Part shown: positions 41,831 to 64,000 of the stretch, in pieces | How the letters are laid out: every line of letters begins with the position of its first letter | Position numbering within the stretch: the stretch's first letter is position 1 | Assembly (NCBI RefSeq): GCF_030445035.2 | Contig: NC_080702.1 | Location: 26,680,951-26,744,950 of the forward strand | Length of the DNA: 64,000 bases | Source of the DNA: Dasypus novemcinctus | Lineage: Eukaryota; Chordata; Mammalia; Cingulata; Dasypodidae | Reading direction: 5' to 3' | Notes under the pieces: generated by a model | The model's input: only the letters and a program-made list of their open reading frames with translations | Told to the model about the DNA's origin: nothing | Databases searched by the model: none | Position numbers and translations under genes: made by a program

Positions 41831-42559
41831 CCCCAGTTTTAAAAAATCAGTCCTTTGGGCTGTGGCGTGGGCAGGAGGGGTGGGAGGTGGCGGCCAGGAG
41901 GCCCGGCTGACCCGGGCGCTGGGCCAGGTGAGACCGGCCGCGGCTGACAGCGTTCACGGGGACAGTTCCCATCCCGTGGCGGTCGCCGTGCTCCGACGGC
42001 GGTCTAAGGATGTCCCGTGTTCGTGTCCTCCTTCCCCAAGGCCCGAGGCCGTGGGCGTTCTTGCCGATGAGGAAACTGAGGCACAGAGCGGTGAGGTCAC
42101 CGGTCCGGGCTGGCCGGTGGGGGGCTGGGATGGGTGCTCAGGCCACGGGGCTGCAGCCTCACCTGCCCACGTGGCCACGATCGTCCTGCTTTGGGGCGGG
42201 GAGGCGGGGAGGACAGGCGGGGACGGGCTGGAGCGGCCCAGCTGGGGGAGGGAAAGCCCTGTGGGGCCAAATGTAGGATCGGATGGGGACCCGCTGAGCC
42301 TGGGGAGACTTGCTTCGGTGGGGGGGGAGAAGGGGACATCCCGAGACCCTGGGAAACCAGGCAGCCTGACATGTGATTTGGCCATGAACTGTGCAGACAC
42401 AGTTGTCCCCTCTTGGAGACTCGGGGGAGATAGATGATGACCATAGACACAAATGCAGTACCGTCGTGTGTGGGAAACTTGGGGCTTACAACAGGGGTCA
42501 TCGTGTAGCTTGGGGGGCCACGAGCGGGGAGGACATCCCTTAGCAAGCCACGCGGAAGT
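41831..42559. other. Intergenic GC-rich sequence
   Basis: A MIR remnant (GATGAGGAAACTGAGGCAC) near 42066. No exon recognised. Confidence 0.45.
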
Positions 42560-42705
42560 TGGGTTCTGCGTTAGTCACCCTAAGTCAAGCTTTGCTGCAG
42601 TAACAAGCAACTCCCACAGCTCGGCGGTCTAACACAACCTAAGTGTGTTTCTCCCTCATGATACTCATCCTACCTGGGTTGGCGGGGGCTGTGCAGGGGG
42701 ATGGA
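42560..42705 (-). mobile_element. MLT-like LTR fragment (-)
   Basis: TGCGTTAGTCACCCTAAGTC and CTCATGATACTCATCCTACC are the reverse of the element at 35770-36092. Confidence 0.6.
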
Positions 42706-43650
42706 AAGCCAGGTGGGGAGCGGTGGGTGGGGCTGTTTGCAGGGGAAAGGCCCCCCTCACTGACCCCTGGACCCTGGGGCTTCCCAGTTCCCCCACCTTT
42801 ATGGGTGTTCTCCCGCTGCCCCCTTCTCCCTTTCTCTTTGTGGCCACAGCTGAGGCCTTCCTGGGATCCAGTGTCTCCATCAGCTCTCTTGGAAACCCTC
42901 CGGTGCCTCTCGCCGCCCCCAATCCCGAAACCCCAGGTTTTCTTTGCTCTTGAGTTGTTTATTGAGCTGCTACTGTGTGCCAGGCCGTGTGCTGAGTGCT
43001 GGGCACCCGGCAGTGACCACAATGGACAGACACACGCCTCTTGAGGTTGGTGGGGACATGGGTGATAAACAGAAACAATGTTCATTGCGGCGTGACAGCT
43101 CTGGGGAAAAAAGCATAGCAGAGGGAAGGGGCAATGAGCCCAAGGGTGAGGTGGGATTTTTTTTTTTTTAAGATTTATTTTATTTTATTCTTCCCCCGCC
43201 CCCCCGCGGGTGGGGTGGGAGTCTGAGGGTCCTTGGGGCAGGCCTCCCTTGGGGGATGATATTTGAACAGTGACCTGAAAGAGAGAGGGGGACCTCGTGG
43301 CTGGCTGGGGAAGACAAGTCCAGGCAGAGAGAAGGTAAGTGCAAAGGGCCTGAGGCACGGCTGCGCCTGGTGGGTTTAAGAAAGGCTTGTGGCTGGAGGG
43401 AAGTGAGAGAGGGAAGGGTGGGAGAGGGAAACTGAGGGAGGTAAAGGGCCAGGGTACACTGGGCCTTGGTAGAGCCCTCTGGGGCCGTTCTCTGGGCTCC
43501 CATACCTTGTCCTGCATTCCAGAGCATCATCCCAAGTCCTCAGGGGACTTCCTTCCGCAGGTGAGACTAGAGCCCCTGGGCCGGCCACTAGAGACTCCCC
43601 CCTCTGCCATCCCTGGGGTCATCAGGCCACATAAGACCACGGTGAGCTCA
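42706..43650. other. Intergenic; L2 and SINE-tail fragments
   Basis: An L2-like stretch at about 42950-43110 (TTGAGCTGCTACTGTGTGCC) and a reversed SINE tail at 43158-43205. No gene recognised. Confidence 0.45.
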
Positions 43651-43652
43651 CA

Positions 43653-44142
43653 TGATGCAGCGTTTAATATTATTGATGAGTTCCAAACAGAAATGCTGGA
43701 TCAGGCTTGCGATCCGATCTGTACCCGGGCAGGACTGAGTTATGATTAGGGCCCTTGGTGGGTGGGGACTCGCGGATAAAAGGCATGGCGAAGGACAGAG
43801 TGGAGGGTTCTTGATGTTGGAGTTTTGATGTTGGAGTTTGATGCTGAAGACTTAAGCTGGAGCCCCGGGAAGTCAGCACAGAGAGGAAAGAGAAGCCAGC
43901 CCTGGAAGAGAGGAACCCTGAGCCCAGAGAAAAAGCCAGCCCCAGGAACGTGGGAACCCAGGAAGCCTGAGCCCTCGCAGACGTCGGCAGCCATCCTGCT
44001 CCAAATAGACTTTGGGGAGGGAAGTAGCTGATGCTTTATGGCCTGGGATCTGTAAGCTCCTACCCCAAATACATACCCTTTATAAAAACCAACCCATTTC
44101 TGGTATTTTGCAGCAGCACGTCTTTGGCTGACTAAGACACAC
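43653..44142 (+). mobile_element. MaLR-like solo LTR (+)
   Basis: TATA-like CGGATAAAAGGCATGG near 43772, poly(A) region CCCCAAATACATACCC, and end GGCTGACTAAGACAC. Same family as the LTRs at 5.4 and 26.7 kb, with an internal deletion in the 5' part. Confidence 0.78.
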
Positions 44143-44289
44143 GGTTATCAGGCCTTTGAGGTCACGGTTAGTTAGCTTCCGCTGTTTCCTAACCGTACCT
44201 CAAAGGCCACCAGAAATGCTTTACACTATGAGCTCAGCTCAGCTCTCACCCAGCATTCCTGTGAGTTAGATGCACTCAAGTGATTTTAC

Positions 44290-44820
44290 AGCTTGACTCA
44301 AGTATAACTGACCTGCAGTGGACCACACACACACAGAGCGGGCAGCTTCGTGCGTTTTCACGCCAAGAAACCATCCTCACGATCTAGGTACTGAATACAA
44401 TCGCCACCCCCAAAGTTTCCCCCTGCCCTTCGTCATCTCTCCTGACTTCCCCAACCCTTCTCCCGGGCTGATCCGCTGCCAGTCACGACGGATGAAGAGT
44501 CATTTTCTAGAGTTTTATGTTATATACGGGGAACCAGGGAATACCCATCGAGTAGATACTTTAAAAAGAAATTAGGTGAACTTTGCCTAACATTCATCAT
44601 TTTAAAATGAATAGTCAGTGGTATTTAGTCCATTCACCATGTCGTACAAACACCTCCTCTTTCTCGTTCCGGAACATTTTCACCACCCCAAAAGGGACTA
44701 TGCCCACCCACCCCTCAGTCTCTGCCAACCACTCAACTGCGTTCTGCTTCTAGCATTTACCTATACCTATGCTGGCTATTTCGTAGAAATGGAATTATAC
44801 AATATGTGCCCATTGCTCTT
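44290..44820 (-). mobile_element. Ancient L1 3' end (-)
   Basis: AGTATAACTGACCTGCAGTGG, CAACCACTCAACTGCGTTC and TGGCTATTTCGTAGAAATGG are the reversed 3' region of an old L1. Confidence 0.7.
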
Positions 44821-45232
44821 TTTTTTAAAAAAATATTTATTTGTTTTATCCCCCCCCACCCCGGTTGTCTATTAGCTGTATCTATTTGCTGCGTGTTCTT
44901 CCTTGTCCGCTTCTGTTGTTGTCAACGGCACGGGAATCTGTGTTTCTTTTTTTGTTGCGTCATCTTGTTGTGTCAGCTCTCTGTGTGTGCGACACCATTC
45001 CTGGGCAGGCTGCACTTCTTTTTGTGCTGGGCGGCTCTCCTAATGGGGCGCACTCCTTGCACGTGGGGCTCCCCCACGCGGGGGACACCCCTGCATGGCA
45101 GGGCACTCCTTGTGCGCATCAGCGCTGCGCATGGGCCAGCTCCACACGGGTCAAGGAGGCCCGGGGTTTGAACCGCGGACCTCCCATGTGGTAGACGGAC
45201 GCCCTAACCACTGGGCCAAGTCCGCTTCCCCC
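44821..45232 (-). mobile_element. DAS-type SINE (-)
   Basis: Reversed copy inside the L1: the L1 phrase CCATTGCTCTTTT is repeated as CCGTTGCTCTTTT after it, giving a target-site duplication. Confidence 0.92.
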
Positions 45233-45249
45233 GTTGCTCTTTTGTATAC

Positions 45250-45330
45250 TTTTTTTTTAAGAAGGTACCAGAGATTGAACCCAGGACCTCGTAGGCAGGC
45301 GCTCAACCACTGAGCTACATCCGCTCCCCT
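45250..45330 (-). mobile_element. Short tRNA-only SINE (-)
   Basis: AAGGTACCAGAGATTGAACC to GAGCTACATCCGCTCCCC. Confidence 0.78.
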
Positions 45331-45439
45331 GCACACCCCGCTTTCCTCAAGTTTCTTGCCCTCCGCCTACTGATTTAGGAGAGTCGTCCAAGCTGTCACC
45401 TGTCTTTGATCCCCGTTTTTCACAAACGGAGGAAACTGA

Positions 45440-45864
45440 GGCACGGAGAGGCGTGGCCACTGGCCGGCGCCGGGTTCGGGGCCGCCCGCTAGGGGCGCTG
45501 TGGTCCCGGCCGCCGGCGGCAGGTGCACGCCCAGCTGGGAGGGCGGTTTCCAGGGCCCCGGCGGGGGCGGTCCTGGGGGCGGGGCTTCGCGGGCCCTGCG
45601 GCGCGCCTGCGCCGCGCGATACGGCGGCCGGGTGGGCGGGGCCTCAGTCCCGTCGCGCAGCCTCCATCCGGGAACCTCGGCCGCAAAAAATGGCGGCGAC
45701 GGCCGCCTTCCGGGCGGGCTCCTGGGTCCCGGCGGCCGGGTGGGGGCCCAGATAGTCCCCTCCTGGGCTCCCCGCGTCCGAGGCCGGCGGGGAGCCGCGG
45801 GGCCCAGCGGGGGTGGCGGCCGCAGCACCCCGCCGGGCCCTCGGGCCGCCCTCCTGGCGCGTCC
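45440..45864 (+). promoter_or_regulatory. ATG4D: CpG island with ATG4D promoter and 5' UTR
   Basis: GC boxes and dense CpG up to the ATG4D start codon. A perfect YY1-type site, AAAATGGCGGC, lies at 45687-45697. Its ATG (45690) opens a 21-codon upstream frame ending at 45755, about 110 bp before the ATG4D start. Whether this is transcribed depends on the start site, which I cannot place. Confidence 0.65.
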
Positions 45865-51188
<5,324 letters not shown>

Positions 51189-51217
51189 AGGGAGGGACGG
51201 GAGAAGCCGTGACGCTA

Positions 51218-51231
51218 TTTATTTTTTTATT
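51218..51231 (-). terminator. KRI1: Two KRI1 poly(A) signal candidates (AATAAA, minus strand)
   Basis: TTTATT at 51218-51223 and 51226-51231 reads AATAAA on the minus strand, about 440 bp after the KRI1 stop. Use of either would make the KRI1 3' UTR overlap that of ATG4D by about 300 bp. Confidence 0.6.
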
Positions 51232-51514
51232 TATGTCCCGCTGGGCGTGGGAGCCCGAGGCCCAGCGGTGGCCGCACACCCGCTTCTCACCACCCGAGGA
51301 GCCAAGACCCGTCCAGGAAACCGCCAGGCGGGGGTCCCAACAGCCGGGGACGGTGCCCAGGCACCCGCCTCCCCAGCGGGCCCCTCGCGGGCAGGGAGGC
51401 GGGCTGCAGGCACCCACTCAGGGCCTGACTCGTGTACTGTAGTTTGCACTTGACCGTCCGCGCCCCTCACTGCAGCCCCGGCCTGCCCAGGGCATGGGGA
51501 GACACTGGGGGCTA

Positions 51515-51520
51515 ATAAAT
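51515..51520 (+). terminator. ATG4D: ATG4D poly(A) signal AATAAA
   Basis: Canonical hexamer 327 bp after the stop codon, followed by TCTTGACTTG. Confidence 0.85.
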
Positions 51521-51666
51521 CTTGACTTGACCATGGGCTCAGCGTGTGGATACAGGGGGAAAGCATGCCTCAGTTTCCATGTCTGTAGGATGGGGGGACC
51601 CCCTCCACCTGGGGGCAGGAGCGGGGCTGGACTGGAGGGGAGCGTGGCCCCCCAAGCCGGCCGCAC

Positions 51667-58960
<7,294 letters not shown>

Positions 58961-59004
58961 GACGCAACAAGCAGACGCCAGCCGCGCCGCGGTCATGCTC
59001 AAGT

Positions 59005-59580
59005 CTTAATTTAATGGGTAAAAACGTTAAATTATCACACGCAACCAATTTGTCCATAAAGCTTAATAAATACTCTTTTTTTTTGTTTGTTTTTTTAAAC
59101 ACTGTACAAGAGACTAGAAAACAGGCTCCCAACAAAATATCAATGCACCTCCGGCCACCCCTTTTCTGATCTGGAGCACGCCCCCCCCCCCCGCCCCACC
59201 TTCCCCCATGCCCGAACCAGGGCGGTCACTTCAGGTCTCTCTCTGGGCCCAGATCTGGTTGTTTTTGATCTTGACTCTGACCCCCGGGGTCCTAGCCGCG
59301 GCCCCACCGGCCTAGGGCACGGAGGAAAACAACCGTTTAGGGGGCTGTTGCACGCAGGAGCCCCTGTCTGTCCAACACACCAAAAGGGGTGAGAAAAATA
59401 AACGAGAAACGCCCCCCAAACACACACACACACACACCCTAGAAATCAACACCAACAAGCCACAAACTGGGGTCCCTCCCCGTTCAGCCCTGGAGAAGAG
59501 GATGAGGGGATAGTGTCTCTGCCCTCCTCTTTAGGTAGGAGCCCAGGTGGGGTCCCGTGGCTGGAGGGGGCGTCCCCGCG
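59005..59580 (-). other. CDKN2D: CDKN2D 3' UTR
   Basis: Region after the CDKN2D stop. A variant poly(A) signal ATTAAA (TTTAAT on the plus strand at about 59012) ends it, only about 420 bp from the KRI1 start codon. Contains an AC dinucleotide run near 59421-59438. Confidence 0.65.
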
Positions 59581-60884
59581 TCACGGTGGGGCCACCGCGG
59601 GCCCCTGCAGGAGGTGCACGAGGTCCTGCGCCCCCCTCTGCCGCGCTAACTCCCTGGGCGTCAGGCCCCTGGCATCCCGGTGGTGGAGGTCGGACTCGGC
59701 GGCCAGGAAGTGGACCACCGCAGCGTGGCCCTCCCGCACCGCCAGGTGGATGGGGAGGGCCCCGGTGGCGTCGGGCGCGTTGACATCAGCACCGTGGTCC
59801 ACTAGGACCTTCAGGGTGTCCAGGAATCCCGTGCGGGCGGCGTCGTGGGCGGGGGTGGTGCCCGAGGCATCCTGGACGTTCACGCTAGCCCCTTGCTTCA
59901 GCAGCTCCAGGGCGACGGCGGGGCTGCCGAACATCATGACCTAGGGGTGGGGAGAGGATCAGGGGGTCCCCGAGGGAAGGGAGGCCCAGGAAAGGGGGGG
60001 TCCCTGGAAAAAAGGAACTTCCATGACTATGGAATGCCAGAGAAGGATTTTCCTCAAGGGAATGGAGACACTCCAAGGACCACGAGCCTCCAGGGACCTG
60101 GTTGAGACCCCAGAGTAGAAACTCGGAGAAGCTGAGTCACCCCCGCCCAGGATAAATGAGAACCCCCCCCCCCAAGGGAATATCCCCCATGGAAACTTTC
60201 AGGGAACCCGAGACCCTCCCTCTCCCCAGTAATGGGAAATCACCAGCAAATATGAACCCCCCTGCAGGACATGTGCCCCCAGAGAATGGGAACTGCACCC
60301 CCAAAAAAAGTGATGGCTTCTTCAAAGGAAAGGGGGTGCCCAAGGGGCTTGAAACCCCTGCTCCAGAGAAAATCTCCCATTTAAGGGGGATCCCCCCCAT
60401 AAAAGGACCTTCATGCAATCTGACACCGTTCCCCACGGGGTCCCCCCTCCCCCACCGCACATCTCGGGGGCACCTGACAAACCCCTCCTAAAGGGAGACT
60501 CCCCAACTCACCGGCTCCTCCTCCGAGAGCTCCCAGGAAACAGGGGGCCCTCCCCCAGAGAATGGGGAACCCCAAGAAACACGGAGACATCCTCGTGCCC
60601 CCGGGGACCCAGAGCAGCCCACCGAGTAAGTGGGAAACTGGGTGCCCCGCTCCCAGGGAGCAAGGGCAGGGGTCGTCCCCCCCCCCACCCCTATCCCCCC
60701 TCCTCTCACGCCAGGGCCCCTCCCCCGCCGCGCCCGGCCTCACCTGCAGCGCCGTCTTGCCGAAGCGGTTCAGGGCGTCGGGCTGCACCAGCTCGCGGTG
60801 CAGCAGGCGGCGCACCTCCCGCACGTCGCCGCGGGCCGCCGCCCCGCTCAGCCGGTCGCCGGCGCGCACCTCCTCCAGCAGCAT
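59581..60884 (-). CDS. CDKN2D: CDK4/6 inhibitor p19-INK4d
   Basis: INK4 protein of ankyrin repeats; binds CDK4 and CDK6 and blocks cyclin D binding in G1. Exons: 60744-60884 (codons 1-47, [19 protein letters not shown] to FGKTALQ) and 59581-59940 ([17 protein letters not shown] to the stop). Total 166 residues, the same as human. Junction in phase 0 with donor GTGAGG at 60738-60743 and acceptor CTAG at 59941. Ankyrin signatures are visible ([46 protein letters not shown]). Ser66 is kept but followed by Val instead of Pro (KQGASVNVQ); Ser76 (DASGTTP) and Thr141 (GLTPRE) are kept. The C-terminus reads QGPAVAPP. Confidence 0.98.
59941..60737 (-). other. CDKN2D: CDKN2D intron 1
   Basis: About 800 bp, C-rich on the plus strand with many short CCCCC runs and the phrase AATGGGGAAC-like units repeated loosely (60190-60560). 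No exon seen. Confidence 0.6.
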
Positions 60885-61650
60885 GGCGACCCGGGCGGCC
60901 TGCGGAGGGCCCCCCCACCCCGGCGGCGCGGTCAGCGCGGGCCAAGCCGCCCGCCCCCCGCCCCCCCCAGACCCACCCGGCGCGACCCCGGCCCCCCGCT
61001 CGGCCGGCTCCTCCCCGCTGTCAGCCGGCGGGCGCCCAGGGGGGCCCCCCGAGCCGGGCCCGGCCCTCCGCCGCCCGCCGCGCCCGCCCCCTGGGGGCCG
61101 GCTCTCCCCCCCCCAGCTCACCCTCCCTCCTCCTCGCCGGGCGGGGTCGGCTCTGAGCCGCCGCCGCCCGCGCCGCCGCCAGGCCCGCCGCGGGGGGCGG
61201 GGCCGAGCCGCAGGCCCCGCCCCCCGCGCGCGCCCATTGGATGCCGAGCCCACCCGTTACCAGGGCGCCGGCCGCGCCCTGCCCGGCGCACGACCCCGCC
61301 GCGCCCCGCCCCCCTGCGGCCGGCGCAGCCAATGGGCGCGCGTCGCCGGGGAGGTTCCGGGCCCCCGGCGCGGGCGGCGTCGCTCCTGATTGGCCGGGGC
61401 GCGGCGGCCGCGACGCCGCCGGCAGTGGCGGGGTTTTCGGTTTTCAAACGCGCCGGGCGGGAAAGCGGGCGGGTTTAACCGACCTGAGGGAGCGAGGTCG
61501 GCGGCCGGGCAGCGCGGGCCGCCCCCCGCGCCCGAGATTCCGCCTTTGGGACGCGCGGTCGGCGTTTCTTGGCGCTTCCGGGGCCCCGGGCGCGCCGGGT
61601 TCATTCCTTCCGGGCGCCGGGGAGCGCGCATTCCATCCCTGAGAGGAGCT
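60885..61650 (-). promoter_or_regulatory. CDKN2D: CDKN2D CpG promoter with CCAAT boxes and an E2F/CHR pair
   Basis: Very CpG-rich. Three CCAAT boxes: ATTGG at 61236-61240 and 61389-61393 (minus orientation) and CCAAT at 61329-61333 (plus). On the minus strand, TTTCCCGC (61457-61464, E2F) is followed by TTTGAA (61443-61448, CHR core). CDKN2D is cell-cycle regulated, so these sites fit, but the transcription start is not defined here. Confidence 0.6.
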
Positions 61651-61931
61651 CCTTCTAGATAGCGAGGCCTGAGCACCGCGAGGGCGAGCAGACGGGGAAG
61701 GCGGTGCGGGGTGAGGAAGGGAGCAGGTTCCGGCCCAGACGGGGAGTCGGCTCCCGGGACAGCCCGTGCAAGGGCCTGGAGGCACGTCAGGCCGCCGCTG
61801 CCATGTGGGCAAGCCGCGGGGGCCTTGGTGCAAAGTTTTACGGAGCCCCGCCGGGCTCCGGCGCGAGGACAGAGGCGATAATTCAGCGTTCCCTGAGTGG
61901 TGGGCGCCAAGAGGCTGATAAAACAGACGAG

Positions 61932-62645
61932 CGCTAGCTGCTGGGGAAAGGAAGGCTGGTGGCAGGGAGGGCCTCCCCGAGTGCTGGCTGCTGGGGAAAG
62001 GAAGGCTGGTGGCAGGGAGGGCCTCCCCGAGTGCTAGCAGCTACTGGGGAAAGGAAGGCTGGTGGCAGGGAGGGCCTCCCCGAGTGCTGGCTGCTGGGGA
62101 AAGGAAGGCTGGTGGCAGGGAGGGCCTCCCCGAGCGCTGGCTGCTGGGGAAAGGAAGGCTGGTGGCAGGGAGGGCCTCCCCGAGCACTAGCTGCTGGGGA
62201 AAGGAAGGCCGGTGGCAGGGAGGGCCTCCCCGAGCGCTGGCTGCTGAGGAAAGGAAGGCCGGTGGCAGGGAGGGCCTCCCCGAGTGCTAGCAGCTGCTGA
62301 GGAAAGGAAGGCCGGTGGCAGGGAGGGCCTCCCCGAGTGCTGGCTGCTGGGGAAAGGAAGGCTGGTGGCAGGGAGGGCCTCCCCGAGTGCTAGCAGCTAC
62401 TGGGGAAAGGAAGGCCGGTGGCAGGGAGGGCCTCCCCGAGCGCTGGCTGCTGGGGAAAGGAAGGCCGGTGGCAGGGAGGGCCTCCCCGAGCGCTGGCTGC
62501 TGGGGAAAGGAAGGCCGGTGGCAGGGAGGGCCTCCCCGAGCGCCGGCTGCTGAGGAAAGGAAGGCCGGTGGCAGGGAGGGCCTCCCCGAGCGCTGGCTGC
62601 TGGGGAAAGGAAGGCCGGTGGCAGGGAGGGCCTCCCCGAGGAGGC
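61932..62645. repeat. 50 bp minisatellite between CDKN2D and AP1M2 (about 14 units)
   Basis: Unit CTGGGGAAAGGAAGGC + TGGTGGCAGGGAGGGCCTCC + CCGAGTGCTGGCTG, period 50 bp. A few units carry a 3 bp insertion (GCAGCTACTGGGG), giving 53 bp. Variants C/T in AAGGC(C/T)GG and TGCTGGGG/TGCTGAGG are ordered: T-type units dominate at the left, C-type at the right. Stop-poor in several frames, hence false open frames. Confidence 0.95.
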
Positions 62646-63125
62646 TTTGTCTTTCTTGAGGCCACAAGGGAAGGGAGGGGGCCATGTGGCTGTCCCATGC
62701 AGGGAACTGCAGGCCGGAGTGAGTCTGGCCTGCCCAGGAAGAGAGCCCCGGAGCCCGAGGGGGAAAGTGGGGGAAGGTGAGGGCAAGGAGGTGCCGGCGC
62801 CGACCAAGGCTTGTGGGCTGCGGTGAGGACTTGACTTTTACTTTTTAACGAGGTGGGAAGCCCGGGGGAGGGGTCCGGGCCCGAGCTCGGGGCGAGGCGT
62901 GGACGGGCGCCCCCTGCCGGCTTTGGGGGAGGGGGTAAGCAAAGGCGGGGCGTGCGGACCAAGGTGGAAACTACCACCCTGCCTACCCACCCACCCCGCC
63001 GGGCATGCAGATGACGGAGCTCAGGGGTCCGCGTGAAGCGCCCACTCCCATCTCACCAACCCCCCCCCACCCCGATGTCCCTGGCACCCAGGTCCCTGGA
63101 GCAGGAGGCGCACAGGCAGCGGTAG
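62646..63125. other. Intergenic between the minisatellite and AP1M2
   Basis: No exon or known repeat recognised; a short C-run at 63061-63068. Confidence 0.45.
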
Positions 63126-63506
63126 CTAGAATCATCTTTTTAATGAGATCCTAAAACTCAGCAATGGGCCAGCGGGGCCTCTGGGCTCAGCAGCTGATGG
63201 AGGAGGGGTCCCCCGACACCCCCTAAGGCAGGTCACTGAAAGAAGGCACTCGAGAGGCCGGGCTTCAAGCCCCTCCCCTATTTCTTCATATAAAATCGGG
63301 GGGGGGGGGGAGAATGACGCACTGAGGGTAAGGGAGGAGGGGGCCAGGGACACGGATCAAGAAACTGCCAAGTCAGGGGCCTGCCCTCACCTTTCTCGGC
63401 CCCTCGGGCCCACCCCCGAGGCCCTCCCACAGTCTTCAAATTTTCCAGCCAGGCCTTGGGGACACGAGGCCCCCCACCTTGCCACGCTCAAGCCCCGTCT
63501 CTCCTT
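63126..63506 (-). other. AP1M2: AP1M2 3' UTR
   Basis: Follows the AP1M2 stop codon on the minus strand. A variant poly(A) signal, ATTAAA, is at 63137-63142 (TTTAAT on plus). Contains a G-run at 63299-63311. Confidence 0.7.
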
Positions 63507-63529
63507 CTAGGTGGTCCGAAGTTGATAAT
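63507..63529 (-). CDS. AP1M2: AP1M2 last coding exon (D)YQLRTT-stop
   Basis: Short final coding segment. The acceptor CTGCAG lies at 63530-63535; two bases complete the Asp codon begun in the previous exon, then TATCAACTTCGGACCACC and TAG. Mu subunits of AP-1 end in YQLRT plus one residue, which fixes both the exon and the stop. Confidence 0.9.
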
Positions 63530-63949
63530 CTGCAGGGAAACAGGAAGCCAGGGGCGGGGAGCAGGTCAGAATTTGGGGGAGGGGGCAGGAGGGACAGCCG
63601 GCAAGTCCATTCCGCGCCCCAGGGCTCCCGAGCCAGGCCCGGAGCATGTGGCCACGCTAAGGACCGAGCAGGGACAGTAACCACGGCAATGGGTCAGTTT
63701 CCAGGCAGCGGAGGGGGTGGGGGCTGTGTGTTCGGTCCCGCATCCACACCCCACGACCACCGTCCACACCACACGACCACCGTAAGGCAGAAGGGACCCC
63801 GTTTTACAGACAGGCGGAAGCAGGCACCGTGACAAGGTACCCTCAGGGTTTGGGGGCTGCCTGAGCAGAGATCCTGTCAAAGCCTCGAGTGGCCCCTCCC
63901 ACCCCCGTGTCCTTGACGCCCTCCCCCCTAGGGAGCTAGGCTGCCTTAC

Positions 63950-64000
63950 CCCCACTCTGGGTGATGTAGCGAACCCAAGGCAGGGCCTGGTAGCCACTTT
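63950..64000 (-). CDS. AP1M2: AP1M2 penultimate coding exon, partial
   Basis: AP1M2 is the mu1B medium subunit of the epithelial AP-1B clathrin adaptor, sorting cargo to the basolateral membrane. The visible part encodes GYQALPWVRYITQSG plus one base, with donor GTAAGG at 63944-63949. The rest of the gene lies beyond the right edge. Choice of AP1M2 over the paralogue AP1M1 rests on synteny with CDKN2D and KRI1. Confidence 0.88.

Larger units (their letters stand above)
51189..51540 (+). other. ATG4D: ATG4D 3' UTR
   Basis: Runs from the stop codon to just after the poly(A) signal at 51515. It contains T/A-rich TATTTATTTTTTTATTTATG near 51216, which on the other strand supplies poly(A) signals for KRI1. 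Confidence 0.8.

Noticed and set aside
61959-62977. Repeated-unit proteins over 61.9-63.0 kb
   Set aside because: Translation of the 50 bp minisatellite; the frame changes with each 50 bp unit and has no start, splice or homology support.

Overview
This window is vertebrate nuclear DNA from a placental mammal, almost certainly a xenarthran of the armadillo type (Dasypus). The lineage call rests on about 20 copies of a ~400 bp tRNA-headed, A-tailed SINE that matches my memory of the armadillo DAS family (DAS-III-like), plus many short tRNA-only relatives. Gene content and order (KEAP1 -, S1PR5 -, ATG4D +, KRI1 -, CDKN2D -, AP1M2 -) match human 19p13.2. Coding calls come from reading exon translations against remembered orthologues, with splice sites and phases checked by hand. 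No alignment was run.

Layout. 1-9.6 kb: 5' half of KEAP1 on the minus strand. It has a 31-unit GC-rich minisatellite in intron 3, exon 3, a repeat-filled intron 2, exon 2 with the start codon, and a CpG island that should hold non-coding exon 1. 10-18.9 kb: nested L1 and SINE copies and a 551 bp retroelement with clear target-site duplications. 19.0-22.5 kb: S1PR5 (single coding exon, 398 codons) and its probable CpG promoter. 22.5-45.4 kb: intergenic DNA made mainly of SINEs, L1 and MaLR-like LTR fragments, with one processed pseudogene, of ERGIC2, at 30.8-31.7 kb. 45.4-51.5 kb: ATG4D, ten coding exons, with an apparent one-base deletion just before the catalytic cysteine. 51.2-58.6 kb: KRI1, nineteen coding exons, convergent with ATG4D. 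59.0-61.6 kb: CDKN2D, two exons and a CpG promoter. 61.9-62.6 kb: a 50 bp minisatellite. 63.1-64.0 kb: the 3' end of AP1M2.

The genes are neighbours and do not form one pathway: KEAP1 is the redox sensor controlling NRF2, S1PR5 a lipid GPCR, ATG4D an autophagy protease, KRI1 a ribosome-assembly factor, CDKN2D a CDK4/6 inhibitor and AP1M2 a clathrin-adaptor subunit. The most unusual structures are in KEAP1 intron 2: a ~157 bp unit carrying the exon 2 splice donor is present three times, fused to LTR sequence, and a ~315 bp piece of the same intron has been copied into that LTR. I found no wholly novel multi-gene system, CRISPR array or functional tRNA gene. Most long open frames lie in GC-rich minisatellites, CpG islands or antisense SINEs and are not genes.
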